A stretch of DNA of 32,580 nucleotides. Origin: DASQDT01 sp036380435. GTDB lineage: Bacteria; Acidobacteriota; Blastocatellia; Pyrinomonadales; Pyrinomonadaceae. Both the position numbers and the translations under genes were made by a program. The notes beneath the pieces are model-generated. The model saw only the letters and a program-made list of their open reading frames with translations, made no database searches and was not told where the DNA came from. The stretch covers positions 1-32,580 of the forward strand of contig DASVES010000032.1 of NCBI GenBank assembly GCA_036380435.1, read 5' to 3'. Shown piece by piece: positions 1-7,570 of this stretch (positions are counted from its first letter, which is position 1; every line of letters begins with the position of its first letter).

Positions 1-8
1 TAAGGACA

Positions 9-134
9 GAGGTCAGAGTTCAGAGGTCAGAGGTTAGTAAAAGCAAGATGAAGAGGCCGGAGGTTGTGTTTCGGACACTAACCTCCGGCCTCTTGGTTTT
101 TAACTGGCCTCTAACCTCTGACCTCTGACCTCTC
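9..134. repeat. Inverted heptamer array around an intrinsic-terminator hairpin
   Basis: Tandem 7-nt units of the GAGGTCA type occupy 9-36. Inverted copies (TAACCTC, TGACCTC, TGACCTC) occupy 112-132. The arms 23-37 and 111-125 are perfectly complementary over 15 bp. Between them sits a separate hairpin: 51-65 pairs perfectly with 80-94, its inner GTGT/ACAC extension closes on TTCGG, and it is followed by T97-T101. The inner hairpin is therefore a good intrinsic terminator for plus-strand transcription entering from the left. The heptamer arms lie just beyond the stop codon of the minus-strand pbp1A gene. It is one of nine loci of this architecture in the window. Confidence 0.8.
51..101 (+). 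terminator. Rho-independent terminator
   Basis: A perfect 15-bp GC-rich stem (51-65 with 80-94) is followed within two bases by a run of five T. It would end a plus-strand transcript whose gene lies outside the window. On the minus strand the hairpin is not followed directly by a T run, so it is a weaker candidate for ending pbp1A. Confidence 0.7.
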
Positions 135-138
135 TGCC

Positions 139-2802
139 TTACGGCTCGTCTGAGCCTTTTTTGCCACTCTTCTTTTGCGGCGCATCGGTGTCGCCGCGTG
201 GGCGCGGTTGGGTGGCGGGCCTGGGGGGCGGGGCGTCGTCCTTCTTGTCGTCGCGTGGGGCGGCCGGCTCGGACTTGCTCGGAGTTGCGTCCGCCGGGGC
301 GGACGATTTCGTCTCGCCGCCGATGGTGGGCGGCAGCGTCAACTGCTCAAGCTTCGGGTCGGTGACGGTCGCGGGCAGCGACGAGTCGTCGTCGCCGCTC
401 TTGTACGACGAGCGCAGAGCCATCTGCGACTCGCGCTCCTCGGCCATCTCACGCTGCCGCTGGAGGTACAGCTCGCGGATGTCCTCGGGCATCTTCGGCG
501 CCTTGGCGAAAGTCTCCTTCGGCTTGTCCTTGAGGAACTCCTTCATGTAATCGACCCAGATCGGGAGCGCGCCGTGCCCGCCCGTGAAGCCCGCGCCCAG
601 AGATTGCTTGCGCTCGGGGTAGCCCATCCAGACACCCGTAACGTAGGTCGGCGTGTAGCCGATGAACCACACGTCCGTGTGGTCGTTGACGGTGCCGGTC
701 TTGCCGGCCACCTGATGGCCGACGGACGACGCCGCGGCCGCCGTCCCGCCCCCGGAAGTGACGCCGCGCATCATCTCGGCCATCGACATCGCGACGTACT
801 CGTTCATCACCTTGAAGGTCGTCTTCTCCCACTCTTCCAGGACCGTGCCGTCGCGGTCGGTGACGCGACGGATGAGGTGCTTCTCATGGCGGATGCCCTT
901 ATTGGCGAAGGCCGAGTAGGCCGAGACCATTTCGTCGAGGGGCACCTCGGTGGCGCCGAGTGCGGAAGGGAGATAGGGCGCCATCGGCGAGGTGATGCCG
1001 AAGCGGCGGACCATCTGCGCGCCCGTCTGGATGCCGACCATCTGAAGCAGGTGGACGGCCGCGAGATTCAGACTCTTGGCCAGCGCCGTCTTCATCGGGA
1101 CGTTGCCGTGGCTCAAGCTTCCGTCGTAGTTGTGCGGCTGCCAGCCCGAGGAGCGGTCACGGAAGGGCGCGCCCGAGACTATCGAGTCGGGCGTCAGACC
1201 CCACTCGACGGCCGCGGCGTAGACGAAGGGCTTGAAGCAGGAGCCGGTCTGGCGGTAAGCCTGCGTGGCGGTGTTGAACTTGTTGAGGTTGAAGTCGTAG
1301 CCGCCGATCATCGAGACGATCTCGCCGTCCTTGGCGTTGATCGTCATCATCGCGCCCGAGACTTCGGGCACCTGCGAGAGTTCGATCTTGAGCGTGCGAG
1401 CGTTCTCGTCAACCTCCTTGATTTTGAACTCGGCGAGATCGCCCAGCTTGAACTGGTCTTTCGGCTGGCGTGCAGACCACCCCATGTCCTTCGCCGTGAC
1501 GACGGCGCGGTAGGGGCCGAACCTCACGGCCGCCTCGTTCTTCGCACGGTTCACCTCGACGACGAGGCCCATCAGATACTCGTCCACCTCGAACTTCTCG
1601 ACGTACCAGTCCGGGTGGCGATAGGCGGCGAGCTGCTGCGGCGTGGGCGCGGCCCCGTTCGTCGTCGGGCCAGCGGCGGTTCCGTTGCCATTCCCGTTGC
1701 CGTTTCCGTTCGTGCCCTCACCGGCGATGTTCCGAAACTCGGAGCGCCAGCCGCGCCCGCGGTCGTATTTGCGCAGGCCCTTACGCAGCGTGTCGTAGGC
1801 GAGCTTCTGCGCCTCGACGTTGATGGTCGAGTAGACCGTCAGCCCGCTCTGCGCGACACGCGTCGTGTACTTGTCTTCGAGATACTGGCGAATCTCCTCC
1901 ACGGGATAGTTGAAGATGGAGGAGCGCGTCTGGACGGTGCCGTGGGCCGTGCCGGCGAGCTTGATCGGTTTGGCCTTCGCGGCCTGTGCGTCCGACGCCG
2001 AGACGAACTCGTTGCGGGCCATCAGGTCGAGGACGAGGTCGCGCCGCTCCTTGGCCGTCTCCATGCTGACCGTGGGCGAGTACTGCGAGGGCGCGCGGGG
2101 GATGCCGGCGAGGAGGGCCGCCTCTTCAAGGGTCAAGTCCTTCGCGGGCTTGTTGAAGTAGGTGCGCGCGGCGGCCTCGAAGCCGTAGGCGTTGGCGCCG
2201 AGGAAGATGTGGTTGACGTACATCTCCATGATCTGCTGCTTGGTGTAATAGCGCTCGATCTGGAGGGCGACGACCCACTCGGTAATCTTGCGCTCGTAGG
2301 TCTGCTTGCGCGACAGGAAGAGGTTTTTCGAGAGCTGTTGCGTCAGGGTCGAGCCGCCCTCGCGGCTGCCCGTCGTGATGTTCTTCCAGGTGGCGCCGGC
2401 GATGCGGACGGGGTCGATGCCGACGTGGTCGTAGAAACGCACGTCCTCGACGGAGAGGATCGCCTTGTGAATGAGCGGCGGAATCTCCTCGTACTTGAGC
2501 GGGATGCGACGTTCCAGCGCGAACTCGCCGATGACGGTCTCGCCGTCGTCGGCGTAGATGCGCGTAATCAGGCTCGGCTTGTAGGTGGCGAGGGATTTGA
2601 CCTCCTCGGCGGCCTTCGAGTAGTTGAGCTGATAGGCGAGCACGATGCCGGTCAATCCGCCGGCGGTGATGGCCAGAAGAATCACGGCCGGCAGCCAGAA
2701 GCGGCTCAGGATGCCGCGACGGCGCGCGGGCGGCGGCGGCATGCGTCGTCGCGGGGCCGGCGCGCTGGTGTCTGTGATCGAGAGCGATTTCTTAGAGGAC
2801 AT
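139..2802 (-). CDS. pbp1A: Penicillin-binding protein 1A, bifunctional transglycosylase/transpeptidase
   Basis: Class A PBP of 887 aa that polymerises lipid II into glycan strands and cross-links them in the periplasm. A basic, proline-rich cytoplasmic tail (1-33) precedes one membrane helix (about 35-57). The GT51 domain (about 80-260) has the catalytic-Glu motif VEDVRFYDH (E119) and the GGSTLTQQL motif (149-157). The transpeptidase domain (about 480-755) has SCFK (nucleophile S521, K524), SLN (577-579) and KTG (701-703). A glycine-asparagine tract (363-374) interrupts the linker. A charged, Pro/Lys/Asp-rich tail (about 760-887) is probably disordered. I chose the ATG at 2802 because a GAGGGA Shine-Dalgarno lies just upstream and the membrane helix then sits near the N terminus. 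An in-frame extension to 3012 would add 70 residues of low-complexity sequence. The family is certain and the 1A versus 1C naming is by overall layout. Confidence 0.95.
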   Translation of the reverse strand: MSSKKSLSITDTSAPAPRRRMPPPPARRRGILSRFWLPAVILLAITAGGLTGIVLAYQLNYSKAAEEVKSLATYKPSLITRIYADDGETVIGEFALERRIPLKYEEIPPLIHKAILSVEDVRFYDHVGIDPVRIAGATWKNITTGSREGGSTLTQQLSKNLFLSRKQTYERKITEWVVALQIERYYTKQQIMEMYVNHIFLGANAYGFEAAARTYFNKPAKDLTLEEAALLAGIPRAPSQYSPTVSMETAKERRDLVLDLMARNEFVSASDAQAAKAKPIKLAGTAHGTVQTRSSIFNYPVEEIRQYLEDKYTTRVAQSGLTVYSTINVEAQKLAYDTLRKGLRKYDRGRGWRSEFRNIAGEGTNGNGNGNGNGTAAGPTTNGAAPTPQQLAAYRHPDWYVEKFEVDEYLMGLVVEVNRAKNEAAVRFGPYRAVVTAKDMGWSARQPKDQFKLGDLAEFKIKEVDENARTLKIELSQVPEVSGAMMTINAKDGEIVSMIGGYDFNLNKFNTATQAYRQTGSCFKPFVYAAAVEWGLTPDSIVSGAPFRDRSSGWQPHNYDGSLSHGNVPMKTALAKSLNLAAVHLLQMVGIQTGAQMVRRFGITSPMAPYLPSALGATEVPLDEMVSAYSAFANKGIRHEKHLIRRVTDRDGTVLEEWEKTTFKVMNEYVAMSMAEMMRGVTSGGGTAAAASSVGHQVAGKTGTVNDHTDVWFIGYTPTYVTGVWMGYPERKQSLGAGFTGGHGALPIWVDYMKEFLKDKPKETFAKAPKMPEDIRELYLQRQREMAEERESQMALRSSYKSGDDDSSLPATVTDPKLEQLTLPPTIGGETKSSAPADATPSKSEPAAPRDDKKDDAPPPRPATQPRPRGDTDAPQKKSGKKGSDEP

Positions 2803-2896
2803 GAACAAAAATCCCTCAAGTGAAACGAGCGTGTATCTGCTGACGTGTCTCCAAAGGCTTTGATGCTCGCTGAGACCGGGGTAGCGCGGTCGAGAA

Positions 2897-2902
2897 ATTA
2901 TA
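2897..2902 (-). promoter_or_regulatory. Candidate -10 element for pbp1A
   Basis: Read on the minus strand this is TATAAT, about 95 bases before the chosen pbp1A start. No convincing -35 hexamer lies at normal spacing, since the upstream sequence is GC-rich and repetitive. The call rests on the -10 alone. Confidence 0.35.
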
Positions 2903-3035
2903 ACGCACGCGCGGGCGGGCGGGCGAACCGTTTCGGCGGGCAGTGTGGGGAGCCACACCGCCGGGCCGTGGCTGGCCGGCGGGGCGGGCACCCGGCCGGC
3001 GGCGCGCAGCATCTAAATCTTTGTCGCGCCGGTGT

Positions 3036-3065
3036 TTGTCCGAACGGCGCGGCGGCGGTTATAAT
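3036..3065 (+). promoter_or_regulatory. Promoter of the tmRNA gene
   Basis: A perfect TATAAT -10 box lies at 3060-3065. A TTGTCC -35-like hexamer lies 18 bp upstream at 3036-3041. Initiation about 7 bases downstream would fall near 3072, just before the leader hairpin and 20-odd bases before the mature tmRNA 5' end. Confidence 0.6.
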
Positions 3066-3072
3066 TCGGTGG

Positions 3073-3088
3073 GGCTTCGCAAGAAGCC
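3073..3088 (+). other. GNRA-capped hairpin in the tmRNA precursor leader
   Basis: GGCTTC (3073-3078) pairs perfectly with GAAGCC (3083-3088) around a GCAA tetraloop. It lies between the predicted transcription start and the mature tmRNA 5' end at 3094, so it belongs to the part removed by RNase P. Confidence 0.55.
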
Positions 3089-3093
3089 TTTAC

Positions 3094-3480
3094 GGGGGCG
3101 AAAGGTTTCGACAGGGGTCGGGATCGTCGCACGGATGCATGCCGGGCTTACTCTATGCGGCTCGTTAAAAAGCATGGGGAAACTCAAATGCCAACAACAA
3201 CTTGGCTCTCGCTGCTTAATTAACCTTAACCAGTGAGCGCCTCGCCGCAAGTCGCTCAAGCGCGCGGAGTGAGGTGTCACTTATTTGAGCTGGCCCGACA
3301 CATGTGCTCAGGTGTGGTGGGCGAGAAAAATCTGGGCTAGCCGCCGGCGGGGTCTTCGACGCTTCACTTACCCGCCGGCAGCGAACGCGCCCGAGTGAGA
3401 CGGGTAGCGGAGAAGCGTCTAAGCATGTAGATTCCTGCGGCGTCGGCCTTTGGACCCGAGTTCGATTCTCGGCGCCTCCA
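3094..3480 (+). ncRNA. ssrA: Transfer-messenger RNA (tmRNA, one-piece)
   Basis: tmRNA rescues stalled ribosomes with SmpB by acting first as alanyl-tRNA and then as a short mRNA that tags the nascent chain for proteolysis. The 5' acceptor strand GGGGGCG (3094-3100) pairs with CGCCTCC (3473-3479, one G-U), and A3480 is the discriminator. The CCA end is not encoded. The conserved GTTTCGACAGG-like 5' D-loop region follows the 5' strand. The T arm is CCGAG-TTCGATT-CTCGG near the 3' end. The resume codon GCC at 3190 opens the tag ANNNLALAA, ended by TAA at 3217-3219 with further stop codons behind it. The tag end LAA is the usual protease degron. Lon, one of the proteases known to degrade tagged proteins, is encoded later in the window. 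Confidence 0.96.
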
Positions 3481-3490
3481 TCGTTACGCG

Positions 3491-3529
3491 AAAAGGCGGT
3501 GGCTCTTTTGAAAGAGTCATCGCCTTTTT
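3491..3529 (+). terminator. Rho-independent terminator of ssrA
   Basis: A stem of about 12 bp with two G-U pairs runs from GGCGGTGG at 3495 to CATCGCC at 3524. The loop is tiny and five T (3525-3529) follow. A matching A run before the stem (3491-3494) lets it also work in the opposite direction. It starts 11 bases after the mature tmRNA end. Confidence 0.85.
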
Positions 3530-3582
3530 CTCTGTCGAGACTTTAGAGTTCGTTGCAAGACTTATTCGGCGTTCGTGACGAG

Positions 3583-3613
3583 TGTAGGGGCAGAGCTTGT
3601 CCCTGCCCCTACA
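3583..3613. repeat. Short perfect inverted repeat between convergent units
   Basis: TGTAGGGGCAG (3583-3593) and CTGCCCCTACA (3603-3613) are perfectly complementary over 11 bp with a 9-base loop. It lies between the ssrA terminator and the stop codon of the minus-strand phosphatase gene. It could help end that transcript, but there is no T run on either strand. It could equally be a small dispersed palindrome. Confidence 0.5.
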
Positions 3614-3629
3614 GGTCTGACATGCGTTG

Positions 3630-4577
3630 TTAGTTGGAAGCCGCCGAAGCCGCCGTGGCTTTCTTTCGCTGGTTCGCCAGAACGCCCGAGTCCACGGTCT
3701 CGCCGGCGCGCGTGATGACCTGGAAGTGCATCTGGTCGCCGGCGATTTCGAGGAGCATGAAGGACATGTCTTTGTCGAACGCCTTCTCGGTGAGCGGCGA
3801 GTTGTCCTTCACGTCGCCGGGGCGGAGTTTGCCGCCCGCGCCCGAGATGAAATAGTAGATACCTTTTTGCGGCTTGAGCCGCTCGTAGAAGTGCTCGTGG
3901 CCGGCAAAGACGGCGTTGACCCCATACTTCAAAAATATCGGCTCGACGATCTCACGCACCCCCGTCGAGGAGCCATGCTTGCCGCCCGAAGAATAAGGCG
4001 GGTGATGGAAGAAGGCGATCTTCCATTCCGAGGCGTCCTTCGCCAGCTCCTCTTCGAGCCACTTCAGCTGACGCTTGTCCATGTAGTTGCTGTTGAGCGC
4101 GTAGAAGGCGATGTTGCCCTTCTGGAGACGGTAATATTCCTCGCCCTTCATGTTGAAGTGCTCGTAGAAACGCTGGTTCGACTCGTCATGATTCCCGAGC
4201 GAGGCGTAGAACATCACCTTGTCGTCGAGCAGACGCTTGTAGATGTCCTCGAACTTCAGCTTGAAGTCCGCGGGCTTCTCCCCGCCGTACATGTTGTCGC
4301 CCATCAGCAGGACGAACTCGAAGGGGAAGGCTTCGCGGTAGCGGAGCATGACGTCGGCCAACTCCTTCTGCTGCTCCGTGCCCGTCCCCGTATCGCCGAC
4401 GACCATGAAGCGGACGGAACCGTCCTTCAAAGGCAGCGTGAGCTTGACGGGCGAGGCGGCACGCGTGCTGCCGACCGGCTCGCCGGCGGGTGCGTTCTGG
4501 CCGAGGGCGTCTGGCGCGAGGCCGCCGCCGAGGGCGAGCGCTGCGGCGGTCATCAACGAAGCGAGAAACTGTCTCAT
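3630..4577 (-). CDS. Secreted calcineurin-like metallophosphoesterase
   Basis: A 315-aa exported phosphoesterase of the purple acid phosphatase/TRAP-like type. A signal peptide (MRQFLASLMTAAALALGGG, then cleavage near 26) precedes the domain. All metallophosphatase blocks are present: GDTGTG (61-66), GDN (93-95), GNHD (128-131), HH (191-192) and GHEH (226-229). These residues bind the two metal ions and the phosphate ester. The ATG at 4577 has a GGGAGA Shine-Dalgarno at good spacing. An ATG five codons earlier (4592) overlaps that ribosome site and is less likely. The gene follows the secreted 205-aa gene by 27 bases and is probably its operon partner. The substrate cannot be told from sequence. 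Confidence 0.9.
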   Translation of the reverse strand: MRQFLASLMTAAALALGGGLAPDALGQNAPAGEPVGSTRAASPVKLTLPLKDGSVRFMVVGDTGTGTEQQKELADVMLRYREAFPFEFVLLMGDNMYGGEKPADFKLKFEDIYKRLLDDKVMFYASLGNHDESNQRFYEHFNMKGEEYYRLQKGNIAFYALNSNYMDKRQLKWLEEELAKDASEWKIAFFHHPPYSSGGKHGSSTGVREIVEPIFLKYGVNAVFAGHEHFYERLKPQKGIYYFISGAGGKLRPGDVKDNSPLTEKAFDKDMSFMLLEIAGDQMHFQVITRAGETVDSGVLANQRKKATAASAASN

Positions 4578-4604
4578 AATCTTTTCTCCCATGATTGCGA
4601 CGGA

Positions 4605-5222
4605 CTACGGGACGGCGTTGAGCATGTAGTCAACGATCAGACCGTTCTCTCTATCGACGAGCAGCAGGTTCCGGCCGACGAAACGATACCTCACCTGCTT
4701 GGGCAACTGCGGGAGCTTCAGCAACAGCGTCGGCGGCATCTCCACCAACTCCTTCGCCTCCGGATAGGTGTAGTTGACGCGCAGGGGTACGCCCTTCGTG
4801 TCCGCCTCCAGAACCGTCTCGCGCAGCTTCTGCCGCTCCTTGCCCTGAAACTCTTTGCGAATGGTGGCGCGGATGTAGCCGGCGACATCTGGCTTGAACG
4901 CGTCGCCGGGTTTGGCGCCGATGCGAGCGGCCCGCACCATCTCCTCGAAGGCCGTCTTGTGCGCCTGTATCTGCTCGGGCGTGCTCTCCTTGGGCAGCTT
5001 CGGCAGCTTCTCCTCCATCCCCTCGCGCATCACGGCGTATTCCTTCACGCGCCCCTCGAAGGCCGCGACCCCCTTCCTATACTTGACGGGAATCTCGGGC
5101 GGGGCGTCGTGAACCTGCTGCGCGAAAGCAGACCGGGCGGACGAAGCGGGCGAGAAACTTAAGGCGAGCACCACGGCCACACCCGTAACGAATCCGATAC
5201 GATGATTTAATTTGCGTGGCAT
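4605..5222 (-). CDS. Exported protein of unknown function
   Basis: 205 aa, not recognised. It has a basic start, a hydrophobic stretch (about 9-25) and an Ala-rich cleavage region, then a soluble domain rich in Lys, Glu and Pro. The middle (about 45-125) is predicted helical and charged. The C-terminal part is beta-like and ends shortly after a LLLVDRENGLIVDYM stretch, reminiscent of a surface or periplasmic adaptor fold. No catalytic motif or cysteine pair is evident. The ATG at 5222 is chosen because it places the signal peptide at the N terminus, although no good Shine-Dalgarno is seen. It lies 27 bases upstream of the metallophosphatase gene on the same strand, so the two probably act together outside the cytoplasm. 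The function is open. Confidence 0.75.
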   Translation of the reverse strand: MPRKLNHRIGFVTGVAVVLALSFSPASSARSAFAQQVHDAPPEIPVKYRKGVAAFEGRVKEYAVMREGMEEKLPKLPKESTPEQIQAHKTAFEEMVRAARIGAKPGDAFKPDVAGYIRATIRKEFQGKERQKLRETVLEADTKGVPLRVNYTYPEAKELVEMPPTLLLKLPQLPKQVRYRFVGRNLLLVDRENGLIVDYMLNAVP

Positions 5223-5403
5223 CGGCAGATAAAAGTGCAAACGGGATGCCAGCAAACGGCCCGGTCCGACACTTCCCACCGCCCCGTTAACAAGTTGGAA
5301 ATACAGGCGGATACGACGGCAAGCGCCGGGGAGGCGCGCTCTCCCGAGGAAGGGGGCGAACGCTTGTAGAACATTCAGGTCGCGCTTGAGTACACAACCG
5401 AAG

Positions 5404-5476
5404 GAAGGCAAAAGTAAAAAGGCAAAAGGCAAAAGTGAAGAGGCGACGGGCCTTCTCCCTTTTTCCTTTTGCCTTC
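5404..5476. repeat. Inverted heptamer array (AAGGCAA type)
   Basis: Tandem 7-nt units AAGGCAA, AAGTAAA, AAGGCAA, AAGGCAA and AAGTGAA start at 5405. An inverted, less regular copy runs from 5451 to 5476. The two arms form an imperfect hairpin. It sits between the stop codon of the M23-like gene (5484) and the start of the 205-aa gene, both on the minus strand. Confidence 0.7.
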
Positions 5477-5483
5477 TGTGGCC

Positions 5484-6581
5484 TTAACGGCCCTCGATGA
5501 TGTCGCCCGAGTCGATCTGCCCGCGCCGCACCTCGACGGACTTCGAGCCGAGGTGACGGCGGAAGCCGCGGAAGTAGGAGGGCAAACCCTCGACGGTCTT
5601 GTAGCCCGCGCCGTCGCGCAGCTCGTAGTGCAGGTGCGGGAACAGGGAACTGCCCGAGGCGCCGACCTCGGCAATCTGCTGGCCGCGCGTGACCGCGTCG
5701 CCTCGCTTCACCTTCACGCTGCCGCGCTTGAGGTGCATGAAGATGCTGAACTCGCCGTTGCCGTGGTCGATGACGACGTAGTTGCCCGCCGGGGCCAGCT
5801 CGCGCGTCATGATCTCGGCCTCGTCGAAGCGCCGGTCGTCGGCCATGCGGTCGTAGGCGTCGGCGACGCGGCCCGCGCCCGCGGCCAGCACGGGACGGCC
5901 GAAGGCGAACCAACTCTCGTTGCGCTCCGCGGGGCCGTCGCGCATCTCGCCGCGCTCGTTGACGTGGACGAAGTCGTAGCCGAAGCGTCCGGCGTTCGTC
6001 CTGAAGCCGAGCTGTTGGAGGAAGGGGTGGAGGTAGTCCCAGCGCCGGTGATGCGAGTAGAAGTCGTGCCCGTCCCAGACGAGCACGCGGCCCACGAGCG
6101 GCAGCACGAGATCGGTCTTCGTCTCGTAGGCGACGGGCGACACGTCCGTTGTGGCCTCCTGCTTTTTCTTCCCGTCCTTCGACGCGAGGGAGACACGGAA
6201 GCGCAGGCGTGTGAGGTCAACGCCGTGGTCGAAGAAGTAGAGCGGATTGAAGACGAGTATGGTCTGCTTCGGCTCGACCTCGCGGACGGGGACGACGTGG
6301 ATGCTCGGCCGTCCGCCGTTGTCGTTGACGAACTTGCGCAGCACGAGCGCGCCGCGCGCGTCGAAGACCGAGACCTCGATCTCGTTGATCGTGAGCGGCT
6401 CGTCGGTCAGGTTCTCGACGGCGAGGTCGCAGTTGACGAGCTGCCCCGCCGCGCTGCGCTCGACGATGACCCGGCGCGGGTGTGCGCTGACGCGAACCGC
6501 CCCGGAGTCGCCCTGTCCGCCTCGCGCGGCAGTTGAGAGCATGAGCACGAGGAGGAGAAGGAACGTGATGCGTATTTTCAT
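5484..6581 (-). CDS. Exported M23-family (LytM-like) peptidase, possibly atypical
   Basis: 365 aa with a clear signal peptide (MKIRITFLLLLVLMLSTAARG). The N-terminal half (about 28-165) is beta-rich and resembles an immunoglobulin-like sandwich. The C-terminal half is a peptidase M23 fold: FGRPVLAAGAGRV (228-238), IDHGNG (271-276), MHL (282-284), a G-rich segment and HLHYE (316-320). The last motif supplies two of the usual active-site histidines. The usual first zinc ligand pair HxxxD is not where expected, because the matching segment reads RFGYD (199-203) with Arg in place of His. An HxxxD string exists earlier at 178-182. It may be a divergent endopeptidase or an inactive regulator. The gene lies 31 bases downstream of the membrane-protein gene on the same strand. 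I prefer the ATG at 6581 because of the signal peptide. Confidence 0.85.
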   Translation of the reverse strand: MKIRITFLLLLVLMLSTAARGGQGDSGAVRVSAHPRRVIVERSAAGQLVNCDLAVENLTDEPLTINEIEVSVFDARGALVLRKFVNDNGGRPSIHVVPVREVEPKQTILVFNPLYFFDHGVDLTRLRFRVSLASKDGKKKQEATTDVSPVAYETKTDLVLPLVGRVLVWDGHDFYSHHRRWDYLHPFLQQLGFRTNAGRFGYDFVHVNERGEMRDGPAERNESWFAFGRPVLAAGAGRVADAYDRMADDRRFDEAEIMTRELAPAGNYVVIDHGNGEFSIFMHLKRGSVKVKRGDAVTRGQQIAEVGASGSSLFPHLHYELRDGAGYKTVEGLPSYFRGFRRHLGSKSVEVRRGQIDSGDIIEGR

Positions 6582-6612
6582 GTGACGTGTGTCGAATCTA
6601 CTTCGTGGCGAC

Positions 6613-7344
6613 TCAGGCGGGCGCCGCCGCCGAGAGTTTGTTGTGATCGGAGCCGGCGGCCTTCGACTCTTTAACACTTTTCGCCACGTCGGCCCGTTGC
6701 GCTGCGCCGCCCCGCCGTTGCCACGGGACGAACGAGAGGCTCAAGAGGAGCCATTGCAGCATCGTGATGACGACGCCGATCTTGTCAGTCGTGCCGTGCG
6801 GCTCGCCGGAGCGAAGCAAGAAGAGTTGGAGGGGAAGCAGGGAGATCGTGGCGATGAGAAGGGCTGTGTTGCGCCCCGTCCACGGCGGGGCCTCGCGCCG
6901 CTCGCGCCGCCGCAGGTCGCGCACGACCCACGCGAGAGACGCGAGCGCGATGGAGCCGAAGATGAGCGGCCCGACCCACGCGAGCGATATGTCGATGCCC
7001 ATCGTGTCGCCACGGAAGCGATACTCATCGGGGAAACGCACGGCGTTATACGTGGCCTCGACGGCGGCCGGGACGTTCCACAGCAGGAGCATCCAGTGGA
7101 AGGGCGGCCGCGCGCCGCGCCAGCCCGTGTAGAGCATCGTGACGCCGAAGGCGGCCACGAGCGGCAGCACCCAGTAGTCGCCGCGCAGGCCGCGCCCGCC
7201 GAAGTTGATGCCCCAGAGCGTCCAGCCCCAACTGTACGTGTCGCCGTCCAACAAGCCGCGCACCGTCGGGAGCCAGAAGGTAAGCATGGTAAACATCGTG
7301 AGGGCCAGAATGAGCCGCAGAAGTCGGTCCGGTTTCCACTCCAT
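6613..7344 (-). CDS. Integral membrane protein of unknown function
   Basis: 243 aa with about six predicted membrane helices (near 8-25, 57-74, 81-96, 121-141, 160-177 and 188-206). A basic loop with RRRERR follows helix 4. A hydrophilic tail runs from about 208 to the end. No transporter or enzyme motif is recognised. The ATG at 7344 has an AGAGGA ribosome site eight bases upstream. It is the first gene of a likely two-gene unit with the M23-like peptidase 31 bases downstream, and it is divergent from murI. A role at the envelope together with that peptidase is inference only. Confidence 0.75.
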   Translation of the reverse strand: MEWKPDRLLRLILALTMFTMLTFWLPTVRGLLDGDTYSWGWTLWGINFGGRGLRGDYWVLPLVAAFGVTMLYTGWRGARPPFHWMLLLWNVPAAVEATYNAVRFPDEYRFRGDTMGIDISLAWVGPLIFGSIALASLAWVVRDLRRRERREAPPWTGRNTALLIATISLLPLQLFLLRSGEPHGTTDKIGVVITMLQWLLLSLSFVPWQRRGGAAQRADVAKSVKESKAAGSDHNKLSAAAPA

Positions 7345-7570
7345 GAGTCGAGTCCTCTAGGTAGGTCGTTCGCTGAATGTTTATGGTTAAACTCGCCCCG
7401 AGACCTTGTTCACCCTCTTTGTCTGTCATTCCAATACGGAAGAAGACGGGAAATGTTCACGCGCTTTCCCGCCTTCGTCGCGAGCCGGCGCGAGCCGGCC
7501 ACGGCGTGTGATACCATCTGCCCGACGCGCCCGTGCGCGTCTCGCTTGTGAGACCTCCGACGAAGCGCCG

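Noticed and set aside
175..2823. A long plus-strand open frame of over 800 codons opposite pbp1A
   Set aside because: It mirrors a certain gene in GC-rich DNA, has no ribosome site and shows repetitive Arg/Leu/Val-rich composition without domains. Similar shadows at 3627-5162, 26060-27580, 29893-31647 and 8487-9956 were dropped for the same reason.
7406..7570. An extended N terminus of murI
   Set aside because: The extra residues are Arg-rich and non-conserved, and the family motif IGIFDSG sits five residues after ATG 7571.
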